Below are positions 1 to 9,235 of a DNA stretch of 64,000 bases, piece after piece. Location: contig JANCRA010000003.1 in the NCBI GenBank assembly GCA_024362935.1, positions 1,671,501-1,735,500 of the forward strand, written 5' to 3'. The position numbers were made by a program, and so were the translations under genes. Numbering within the stretch: the stretch's first letter is position 1; every line of letters begins with the position of its first letter. Below the pieces are notes generated by a model, which saw only the letters and a list, made by a program, of their open reading frames with translations, was not told the origin of the DNA and searched no databases. This DNA is from Setophaga petechia (Eukaryota; Chordata; Aves; Passeriformes; Parulidae).

Positions 1-2112
1 AAGTGCATTAGTGCAGCACGAGAGGGAGGGTGGCTTTCTTCCAGACGATACAACAATCACGGCTCATTTGGGCGGGGAATTTTTCTACCGCTGTGAATTG
101 ACACAAAGGAGCACTTAGCTTGATAATGCCTCCTGGCTGCTGCCACGATCTGAATAGTAAGAACAAATTAAGGTGTAAGATTAAACTCTGGAAGTTGCTA
201 CCTGCTCACAGTGAGGCAGCAGTCGCATCTTCAGCTTTTTCACACCAAAATATTGGCTGTCAGCGCCTGAGAGTTTAAAAATAAAAATTAAGCTCCTGCC
301 TTACGCAGGAAACAATTAGGATCACGAATCTCCTGTAATATTTCTGCTTCTGAATTTTTAATCTGCATTTAAATACGTCATGGACTGCAGACCTCAAGAA
401 CTCTGGCTTGTCAGAGTGGTTTACTCATGAAGGAGGATCAAAGTGGCACAAATATAGCAGTTGCAATAAATTGAAAGCCAGCTCAAAGTTTGTCACAGCT
501 AAAAAATCCCCGGAGGATGAGATGTAGGAGACCCAAATGTCTCCACACTGTGTGGAGACTGAGTTGGTTTGGAGCAAACTTTGCTTGCCTACTTGTACAA
601 TTAAATTAACTACAGGGGGATGGACGTGGGGCTGGCTTGCAGGAGGTGTCTCTTGGGTTACAGATGGTAAATCTGGCCAAACGTGGCACTTTCATAAATG
701 ATCTCAGAGCTAAATTCTGTGTAGTCAGAGCTGCAGTCACTGTGGAACTGGGAGGAACTGGGAGAAACAAGCAGCAGAGGAGATCAAGGCTTGCTCTGGA
801 AATTCATAAACTAAACAACATAGCTAAAAAGAACCTTCTTATCGATGAGATGGGGAGGTTGGAAAAAGCTGGAGAATTTGAGTGGAAGGTCATGAATGAA
901 GGATGAGCAGCAAGGACAGAGCAGCAAAACTGCAGGGAGATGGGCTGGGCAGTGTGTGCCGGGCTGCCAGCCCCTCTCTGCTGATCCCAGCCAGCGGCTC
1001 CCTGTCCCCCTCCTGCCACTGCCGAAGGGTGACGAGTGTCAGGAATTCAGAAATTCAGCCGGGCAGGCTGATGGACGTGGCGATGCTGACAGCCAGCTCT
1101 GTGCATAGCTTAGCTAAGCACCCGTCTGACATCGGATGGGGAATAGGGCAAAGATTAGGCAACAGCCCGCAGTCATTCGAAAGCCTGACATGCCAGTGAG
1201 GAGGAAGAGATATTTTAGGTTGTGAGAGACACAGCAAATAGAACAATGGTGCGGGTAAAAAAAAGAAAAAAAAAACAAAGAAAAAAGTGTGATAAGGACA
1301 CCTATTAAGGCACTAAATCGCTTTCTAAGGTGAAGGGGTGCAGTTCCACAGTATGAAATCAGGGTATTACAGTACAACTATATTGTTGGAATTGTCCCTT
1401 GATGAGGGTGGAAAGAAATTAAGACACTTCTTCCCCCCTGCTTTGAAGGAGTGCCTGGCAACATCCTGTCCTACCAGCAGTACCAGAGGATTTCTTGTCC
1501 TTAACAGGTCTCTGATAATTCTAAGTGAAAAATTTTCCTTCCAAAAACACTGAGGTGACTTGGAAAGACCTCTTATTTTTGTGAGCAACACATGGATAAT
1601 ACTTCAGTTATGCATTTCCAGCCGGAGCTGGAACACTTCTGAATTCACCCTCCTCAGGGACAGTGTGTTTAGATGAAATGGACTTTTTCCCCAAATTCCT
1701 CTAGGAAACTTGAACATTTTCCTCAATAATGGACATGAATGTGGCCAGCTACACAGTGAGCTCAGCGTTTCTCCCAGCGATACAGACTTGCTGAGGCTAC
1801 TGGAAATGTGCAGCTGGATTGGGAAATGCAGGAAGTGTGGCTAGGCAGCAGCAGCAGTTTAGCAAATCTTGCCAAAATCTCTCTGGCTGCTTGAGTTTTT
1901 CCTCTGTATTTTCTTCCCTTTCATCTTCATTAACCTTTTATAACTCTGTCTGATTGCCGCAGCATTCCCACCATTTCCTACCGAAATGCCTCTCTAACAG
2001 CTTTGTTATGGGCAGCCAATATCGACGCTGGCCATCGCAGGGTTGTTAACTTCTAAGAGAGTGATTGAGATGGGATGGAGCTGTCTGGAGAGATGCTGAC
2101 TGTCAAACCACC
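1..2112. other. Unique non-coding stretch, no gene recognised
   Basis: No repeat family or exon is recognisable here. Open frames at 637-906 (+), 903-1199 (+) and 1114-1377 (-) overlap each other, lack recognisable domains and look like chance frames. Positions 1-120 and 1030-1180 keep several CpGs, and 330-400 is AT-rich with ATTTAAAT-like motifs, so parts could be conserved regulatory DNA. An impure A-rich run lies at 1257-1287. Whether the stretch is intergenic or intronic cannot be decided from the sequence. Confidence 0.6.
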
Positions 2113-2710
2113 CGAGGAATGCATCTTGGAGGGGAATGGGAGGAGAAATGCATGGCAGAGGGGAATGGAGGAGGAATGCATGTTAGAGGGGAATAGAGGA
2201 GGAATGCATGTTAGAGGGGAATGGAGGAGGAATGCATGGCAGAGGGGAATGGGAGGAGAAATGCATGGCAGAGGGGAATGGAGGAGGAATGCATGTTAGA
2301 GGGGAATAGAGGAGGAATGCGTGTTAGAGGGGAATAGAGGAGGAATGCATGTTAGAGGGGAATGGGAGGAGGAATGCATGTTAGAGGGGAATGGAGGAGG
2401 AATGCATGTTAGAGGGGAATGGGAGGAGGAATGCATGGCAGAGGGGAATGGAGGAGGAATGCATGTTAGAGGGGAATGGAGGAGGAATGCATGTTAGAGG
2501 GGAATGGAGGAGGAATGCATGTTAGAGGGGAATGGAGGAGGAATGCATGTTAGAGGGGAATGGAGGAGGAATGCATGGCAGAGGGGAATGGAGGAGGAAT
2601 GCATGTTAGAGGGGAATGGAGGAGGAATGCATGTTGGAGTGGAATGGGAAGAGCAGGAATGCATGTTGGATGGGAATGGGAAGAGGAGGAATGCTTGTCA
2701 GAGGGGAGCA
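2113..2710. repeat. 28-bp purine-rich minisatellite, about 21 copies
   Basis: The unit is 28 bp and almost all purine on the + strand apart from a GCATGTTA or GCATGGCA segment. Each unit carries GGAATG twice. Copies alternate between the GTTA and GGCA variants, and a few are lengthened by one to four bases (GGGAGG, GAAGAGCAGG), mainly at the right end where the array decays. Because 28 is not a multiple of 3, the open frames at 2075-2299 and 2504-2782 cycle through three peptide phases and are translations of the repeat, not genes. Copy number was estimated from length divided by unit. Confidence 0.95.
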
Positions 2711-3907
2711 GAGCACCTTAACAGTAATCCCTGTGTGAAATTCACCTCCGTGGGTCTGCCGAGATCGCTGATAACGCCGTGAGAAATTCAACAGCTTCTG
2801 GAACTCATCGAATCAACTGCACAAGTTTAAGGCTTTGTTCTTTTACTGATATTTGGGGCCAAGTTTAAAGCAACAACAAAACCAAAAAGCTCTCTAAAAA
2901 TGTTCCTGCTGAATAGTTTGGAGAAGATGCTTGTCAGCTGCTGGAGCCTTTGTGAGCTGGGTGTGGCTTTTTTAGGGTATAACTCAGAAATTTCCATTGT
3001 CTAACAGCAGCTAGCTAGGGCATTAAATTGTCACGGATCACATCTTTTTTATCACACATGCACAAACCTGGAAGATTAATTATACTCCCCTTTGTAAAAC
3101 TCAGTATCCCAAGTGATTAGGGAAGAAATGAATCAAGAATATGAATTTAAGTACCTAAAAGTGACACAGCCATAGCTTGACTTGAAAGAAAACAGCTGCC
3201 AAGAAAAACAGTAAAGCAAAAATGTGGATCAGCATCTCCAAGGCTGGGGGAGGGATGAGGATTTTGGATGCTCCCAGAGAGTGTTTAGACTGACCTGAGG
3301 CCCTGACTCCTTCAGATAGGATTTCATAATGTCTTTTACTGAGCTGGGAGAAACTCAAGAGGAATTTCTGTAAGGGACAAGCTGGGTAACCTGTGCAGGA
3401 GGTGGTGTTTTCCCTATCAGTTAGGAGTCAAAAAATTCTTGCCTGTCTGTGATTGCAGCTTTACACTTAAGGCTCCGGTGGTCTTTGCTGGTGTTAAAGG
3501 GAAGAGAGAACAACAGTGCCCAGAAATTTATGCAGCACGTTTTGTCTCCTGTTCTCCCTGCTGCACAACTTCTTGCAAGACTGCTCTGCTGTGCTCTGTG
3601 AGAGGAGATGCAATGAGGAGATGTGAGGGGAGCAGGAACTCTCCCATCAAGGGCTCCCATGGGAGGTGTTGGTGCAAACTGCTGGCAGAGCTCGTGTGCT
3701 CAGTGGGTGCAGCAGCAGAGGGGTGGATGTGTGTCCTGTCCCCAACCACGACAGGGAGCTCCAGAGGAGGAGCTGCAGCCGTGTGGGTGGAAAATCTGCA
3801 TTCCTGTCTGGAGCTGAGTCATGCTCAAGGCGCTGTCGTGTGCAGAGACCACGCTCCATGCTGGAGGGGGAGCACTGAGCAAGGACCACAACAAATCATG
3901 AAACATT
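2711..3907. other. Unique non-coding stretch, no gene recognised
   Basis: AT-rich from about 2800 to 3150 and GC-richer from 3530 to 3880. Frames of 60-157 codons overlap on both strands at 3421-3984, and none shows a domain, signal peptide or splice context I recognise. The longest (3439-3912, +) runs straight into the adjacent CR1 fragment. I treat all of them as chance. Confidence 0.6.
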
Positions 3908-4192
3908 CGTAGAATCATGGAACCATGGAATGGTTTGGGTTGGAAGTGTGGCCAGACTATAGCAGAAGGGATGTTTAAGACCATATTGTTCCAATCCCCC
4001 TGTCATGGTAGGGACAGCTTCCACTGTCCCAGGCTGCTCCAAGGCCTGTCCAACCTGACCTTGGACACATCCAGGGTTGGGGCAGCCACAGCTTCTCTGG
4101 GCAATCTGTGCCAGGGCTTCACCACCCTCACAGGGGAGAATTTCTTCCCAAAATCCCATCTGGGCCTTCCCTCTGTCAGATCATACATGTAG
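3908..4192 (-). mobile_element. CR1 LINE fragment, 3' end, antisense
   Basis: The left edge is the reverse complement of the CR1 3' terminus (ATGGAATGGTTTGGGTTGGA at 3925). It is followed by the reverse complement of the conserved CR1 3' region: the CATGG.AGGGACA block near 4005, the CCAACCTGACCTTGGA block near 4050 and the GGGGCAGCCACAGCTTCT block near 4080. Only about the last 285 bp of the element survives, a 5' truncation typical of LINEs. Antisense frames at 3917-4192 are shadows of this fragment. Confidence 0.93.
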
Positions 4193-5452
4193 GCTTGGTC
4201 CAGTGTGTGCTCATTCTGGTTTTATAACTATTTCATAAATACGTCTCACTTTCTGACCTCTTGCAAGGAAAATCTTTAGAAGAGCATTAAAAATGGAAAA
4301 ATACTGCAAAACACAGCCTTGCACGTGTGTGCCAGCCCAGAGGTGGGAATGGAATTCTGGCACAAGCCATGCTGCAAAATATTTCTGGGGTCTCCTAGGC
4401 CCTGGTGCCCCTGCTGGGATCTGTTTTTATGCTACCACAGCTCACCAACAAATGAGCCACAGCACCCTCTCCTTCCAGCACTGTCACCAGCTCTGCTTTG
4501 TGCATTTGTGACCAACCACTTATTCTTTGTTTTATCCTGAAAAAAAATGCCACTGCTTGTCTAGAGGAGAGATGCAAATGTAGCAAAGCCTGAGTGGGAG
4601 CTGTAACCAGCTCCAGATGTGTGCTGGGAGCAGATGGAATGAGCCATTCCCTGGGTCTGCCAGGGACAGGAAAGTGTCTGGGCTGAAACTGCTGTGAGGA
4701 ACATCCAATTCCAGAAAAAGCTTTGAAGGGTCAAAAGGAGGGAGTGGAGGGAGGCAGTTGCTCAGGAAGACTGGAATTTTGGCCAATGGATATTTTTAGC
4801 ACTGGGTTGGGCAATAAAGTGTAATTTTACCCTTCCTTTGGGGAATGAACTAGGATACCACTGGAGGTCCCTCGTGGCTCCATTTGATGTATTGTGTTGT
4901 ATTTATCTGTGTTTATGTAGCATTTAAAGGCTCCCTTTTGGGGGCTGGTGGGTATCTGTTCCTGTGCACTGGGATTTGAGCAAGGGGCAGGGAGTTCACA
5001 GCGTGACCGGACACATTTATCAGAGTGCTTATCAGTAACAGCACACAGATAAGGCGGCAGTGAAGCTCTCATTTTAGAGAAGAGAAAGGTTTATAATAAG
5101 TTTCCATGAAAAGCAGCAAGTGGGGGGAAGGACTGGAGGAAGTCCCACACTCCTTTCCCTCCCATCTCCCACCCCCCATGTTCCCAGGGTTTATCTCTGC
5201 CCGGCTCCAGGACTGTGGGATCCCCCAAGAGCTGATATAAACCCTGGGCTGGGAGAGCACTGACCCAACACGGGCACTGGTCCCCAGTTAATGAGCTGAG
5301 GTGGCTTGGGAGAGTCTGGTCACCATCAAACCCGGGTGAAGGGAGGAGTGGGGTGACCAGCTGGAGATGTGGGAGGCTCCCTAAGGCTTTCCTTGGCAAA
5401 ACTCAGTGGGAAAGATGACTTGTCCAAGACACAGAAACCTGTGATGTGACAG
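4193..5452. other. Unique non-coding stretch, no gene recognised
   Basis: No repeat or exon recognised. Short frames on both strands (for example 4532-4786 - and 5091-5399 -) have unremarkable composition and no motif. Composition is ordinary, with a GC-rich portion at 5110-5400. Confidence 0.6.
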
Positions 5453-5785
5453 AGCTTTTACCTATGCATTTTCATCTCTGAGCTACATTTTAGGAGGAAG
5501 TAATGTGAGAAAACTGTGTTTTCTATCATCTTTTGTAGTTCCTATGCCAGAAGGTCTCTTGCAGCTTTTACCTAAGCATTTTCCTCTCTGAGCTGCATTT
5601 TAGGAGGAAGTAATGTCAGAAAACAGTGTTTTCTGTCATCTTTGGTAGTTCCTACACCAGAAGGTCTCTTGCAGCTTTTACCTAAGCATTTTCCTCTCTG
5701 AGCTACATTTTAGGAGGAAGTAATGTCAGAAAACAGTGTTTTCTATCATCTTTGGCAGTTGCTACACCAGAAGGTCCCTTGCAGC
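5453..5785. repeat. Three tandem copies of a 110-bp unit
   Basis: The segment beginning AGCTTTTACC recurs at 5453, 5563 and 5673, an exact 110-bp period. The copies differ by scattered substitutions (CTATGCATTTTCATC versus CTAAGCATTTTCCTC; CTATGCCAG versus CTACACCAG). Each holds the block TTAGGAGGAAGTAATGT. The second and third copies resemble each other most, which suggests stepwise duplication. No transposon family is recognised. Confidence 0.95.
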
Positions 5786-7014
5786 TCTGCTGTGCAGATA
5801 TTTGGACAGGTTTTGTGAGCGGCTGGGGTGGGCTGTGCTGCTCTGTGAAGCTGCAGAGCTCATCCCAGCAGTGCCTGCTGCCAGCTCTGCGCAGAGGTGC
5901 CAGCCGAGCTCTTGCGAAGCACTTTGGGATGGAAATCACAATCTATATTTGTAACACATCAGCCTCCTCAAACACAAAGAACAAAAAAAAAAAAAAAAAA
6001 AAAAAAGAAAAGAGAAGAAAGAAACCTTTTTTCTTCCTCCTGGGAGGAGCTCTTATCTGATTCCCGAGGATCGTTTCAGTGTCTGTGCTATTTTTGTAGC
6101 TGGAAGTGCAGTCTGCTACAGAGCAGGCAGTGCTGAGAACCTCCCAGAAATTCATTATGAGAGTAGGAGGCCAAAAGTTGAGCAGGGATACGGGAAGCAA
6201 ACAACTGCCTGCTTTGCTGCCTCTGAATTTGATCTCCCTCTCTGAAGTCCCACCAGCCGTATGGCTCCTGAGCTGGGAGACAGCTGGGCTGGAGCAAACA
6301 GCCTCCACACAGAGGGCTGGAGGCAGGATAAAGTTACCTGAGCATCTTCACCCCATCACTGTCTAATGTGTCACACTTGGTGTCTGCTATCGACTTTCAG
6401 GGCTTGGGATCCTTATGACCATCCACCTATAGATCTGAATTAACTCCTGACCTTTTGAGAACGGATGGTGCTGAGCTGCAGGGTTCAAACCTTTCACCAG
6501 TTGATTGCTCCTGTTTTCCAGGTTGGCCATCTGTGTGCAGCTGCCCTTGTCTCCCATGAAATAACTGCCCTCGTCTCCCAGAGGGAAATAACTCAGGGAA
6601 GTGGGCTCCTCTTTGCTGCTTTTCCAAAAGGGTGAGGGGTGCTGGGATAAATATGGGATGCCAGGCTGCTTCACTCCTGTTCACTCAGGAAAAAAAGGGA
6701 AGACCTGCCAATTTTTTTTTTCCACATAGCATCTGAAGACCATGTGATTAAAAATCCTACAGAAGGTGGCTTTTTTGTTCCATTTTCCATTTTCCTTCTT
6801 TTATAATTTTTTTTTGGGTTAATGCACAATCCAAAGCACTGATCTCCTGACATATGGCTGCTGACAGGTGCCCATCTGCTCCCCCTGGAAGCCCATCTTT
6901 CCTGCCTCTTCCCCTGCCGTGCGTGTGAGATGGGGTGAAGCAGCAGCGCCAGGCTGGCGCGTGTGCTCCTGGCAGGGCTGAGCAGCTCTGCCGGGTGCCT
7001 GCAGCCTCGTGGGA
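5786..7014. other. Unique non-coding stretch with a 24-base A run
   Basis: A pure A run lies at 5983-6006, followed by an A/G-rich tail, and T runs lie near 6711-6720 and 6807-6816. Frames across 5736-6684 are short and overlapping. The 209-codon minus frame at 6671-7300 mostly covers the adjacent tandem duplication and has no domain I know. Confidence 0.55.
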
Positions 7015-7060
7015 CACAGGGATGGATGGGGATGGATGGGGATGGATGGGGATGGATGCA
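7015..7060 (+). repeat. GGGGATGGAT decamer repeat, four copies
   Basis: Four GGGG tracts are each separated by six bases (ATGGAT), giving a short perfect decamer array at the left edge of the 187-bp tandem duplication. The spacing permits an intramolecular G-quadruplex with 6-nt loops. That structure is an inference from the pattern. Confidence 0.85.
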
Positions 7061-7410
7061 GGATTGCATCTCCCCACAGATGGTCCTCAGGCAGCCAGGT
7101 CTGCTGTCCTCACCCGCGTTGGGAAATGGCGGTGCCTGAGCGCACAGGGAAGGGGGAGAAGAGAAACTCAGTGCTGCAAAGGCCTGTGTGTGTTCATCAC
7201 ACAAGGGAATATTGGGTGGGAATGGGAGATCTGTGGGGATGGATGCAGGCTTGCATCTCCCCACAGATGGTCCTTGAGCAGCCGGGTCTGCTGTCCTCAC
7301 CAGTGCTGGGAATGTCGCTGCCGGCGGCGCCTGAGCACACGGGGAAGGGGAGAAGAGAAACTCACTGCTGCAGAGGCCTGTGTGTGCTCATCATTGGGTG
7401 GGAATGGGAC
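7051..7410. repeat. 187-bp tandem duplication, two copies
   Basis: GATGGATGCAGG begins at 7051 and again at 7238. Both copies continue with TTGCATCTCCCCACAGATGG, then a GTCTGCTGTCCTCACC block, a GGGAAG..GGAGAAGAGAAACTCA block and a GGCCTGTGTGTG block. They differ by substitutions and small indels. The second copy has more CpGs around 7310-7350. No transposon is recognised, so this looks like local tandem duplication. Confidence 0.92.
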
Positions 7411-8267
7411 ATCTGTGAGCTGCCAGCAGGGAAGGGGTTAAAATTTTTGATAGAGTTTCTATTAAGCCAGGAAAAGTTTGACCTCTGCCTGTTCTTCACT
7501 TCTGACTGAATTCGGGAGATTAAGACAACGGCTGTGTAGGCGTGTTCCCAGCGTTCCGTTTCCAAAAGATGGAAATATCATCTTCCTCAGCCTTCAGTGG
7601 TTTTAGCAGCAGGAGCTGGAATGCTGAGTTCCTGGCTCATGGTGCAGCCTGGAAACCCCCAGCTCCTGTACCCCAATTCCTTCTGTGCAGCCCCCTCGCT
7701 CCACTGCTGGTGGTAGGGCAGGCTTTTCCAAATTATTGGAAGTGTGGAAGATGTGGCAGGAGGCAGAACTTGCTGCACTGTGCTCTCCTGCTGAAAGTGA
7801 TTTATGGCATTTTGGGGGTCATGGAGAAGCTAAAGGGTGTGCACGTACTTTCCCTCCCTTTTTTTCTGTGTATATATAAATATCTGTAATGCTGCTACTG
7901 CAGTTTTTTAACATATTAATATTTATTTAGCCCAGGATTCATCCCACCCTAAATTTGCCTGAGGTGCCTGGAGCACAGACATCCTCGGGCTCCCTCTGTT
8001 GTCGATGCAGTGAAGCACCTGCAAAGGTGACCCAGCTCTCAGGTGAGAGCTCAGTCCATTTATTTCTGGCTTATGCCAGCAAGGCACCTGCAGGCAGCTG
8101 GGAAGGATCTGGACCCTCACATCATCCTGAGTATCTGGGACCCTCAAGCGGGCTCTGTTGCACCAGGTGCTGCACAGACATGGGGCAGGAAGGTGCCCCT
8201 GCCCATGGCAGGTTGTGATCTGGTGGTGCATCTACCTCTAGAGGTGCAAACCTGGGAGCATCAGGCA
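7411..8267. other. Unique non-coding stretch, no gene recognised
   Basis: No repeat recognised. Frames at 7542-7889 (+) and 7923-8231 (-) lack motifs. An AT-rich pocket lies at 7865-7930 (TATATATAAATATC-like). Confidence 0.55.
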
Positions 8268-9235
8268 GAGAATCCCAGAATGGTTTGAAGGGACCTTCAG
8301 GATTTCTTTCCAATGCCCTGCCATGGGCAGGATACCTTCCACTAGACCAAGTTGCTCAAAGTCCCATCCAACCTGGCCTGGAACACTACCAGGGATGGGG
8401 CAGCCACAGCTTCTGTGGAAATCTGTGCCAGGGCCTCACCACCCTCATAGAGAAGAATTTCTTCTCTATATTTAATATAAACTAGTCTTTTGTAGGTTTG
8501 AAACCATTTCCCCTTATCTGATTGCTACATCCCTCGTAAAAAGTCCCACTCTTGTAGACCCTTAAGGTACTGGAAGGTTCTAGAAGGTCCCCTCAGAGCC
8601 TTTTCTTCCCTAGACTGAGCATTGCCAGCTCTCTCAGCTTGTCTTCACAGCAGAGGTTCTGCAGCCCTCAGAGCATCTTCATGGCCTCCTCTGGGCTTTC
8701 ACAGCAGAGGTTCTGCAGCCCTCAGAGCACCCTCATGGCCTCCTCTGGGCTTTCACAGCAGAGGTTCTGCAGCCCTCAGAGCACCCTCATGGCCTCCTCT
8801 GGGCTTTCACAGCAGAGGTTCTGCAGCCCTCAGAGCACCCTCATGGCCTCCTCTGGGCTTGCTCCCACAGTTCCATGTCTTCCTGGTGCTGGGGTCCCCG
8901 AGCTGGAGCAGCAGTGCAGGTGGGCTCTCAGCAGAGCAGAGTGCAGGGACACAACTCCCCTCCCTCACCCTGCTCACCACACTCTGGGCATGCAGCCCAG
9001 GACACAGATGAATTTCTGGGCTGCCAGGTCATGTCCAGCCTCTCCTCCCCCAGCATCCCTAAATCCTTCTCCTAATGGCTGCTCTGAGTCCATTCTCCTC
9101 CCATCTCTTACCTGTGCCTAGGATTGCCCTGGCTGAGCTGCAGGATCTTCCCCTTGACCTTATTGAGCTTCAGGAGGCCTACACGGGCCCAGCCTGTCAA
9201 GGTCCCTCTGCATGGCCAGCTGAGGATGGAAGCAG
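8268..9235 (-). mobile_element. CR1 LINE, about 1 kb, antisense, with internal tandem repeat
   Basis: This is the longest CR1 in the window. Read from the left it gives the reverse complement of the 3' end (AGAATGGTTTGAAGGGACC), the CCATGGGCAGGA block, the GGGGCAGCCACAGCTTCTGT block, the TGAAACCATTTCCCC block at 8500 and the CTGAGCATTGCCAGCTCTCTC block at 8615. Upstream coding-region remnants follow, including CTTGACCTTATTGAGCTTCA at 9157 and GTCAAGGTCCCTCTGCATGG at 9197. The latter match, in reverse, the C-terminal part of CR1 ORF2 as I know it. The frame is broken by stops and indels, so the copy is dead. It is enlarged by the 54-bp array at 8645-8860. Confidence 0.92.
8645..8860. repeat. 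54-bp minisatellite, four copies, arisen inside CR1
   Basis: Starts at 8645, 8699, 8753 and 8807 give an exact 54-bp period. The unit comes from the CR1 sequence itself (GAGGTTCTGCAGCCCTCAGA followed by a CATGGCCTCCTCTGGGC block). The first copy has CATCTT where the other three have CACCCT, so the last three probably amplified after the first duplication. Because 54 is divisible by 3, the + strand stays open across the array (8622-9121), which explains the 129- and 160-codon frames there. Confidence 0.95.

Noticed and set aside
2113..2710. Possible CRISPR-like array because of regular repeats
   Set aside because: Units are contiguous without unique spacers and the sequence is vertebrate, so it is a minisatellite.
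6671..7300. 209-codon minus frame with repeated CxHxHPSPS-like peptide
   Set aside because: The internal repetition comes from the 187-bp tandem duplication and the GGGGATGGAT decamers. No splice, promoter or homology support.
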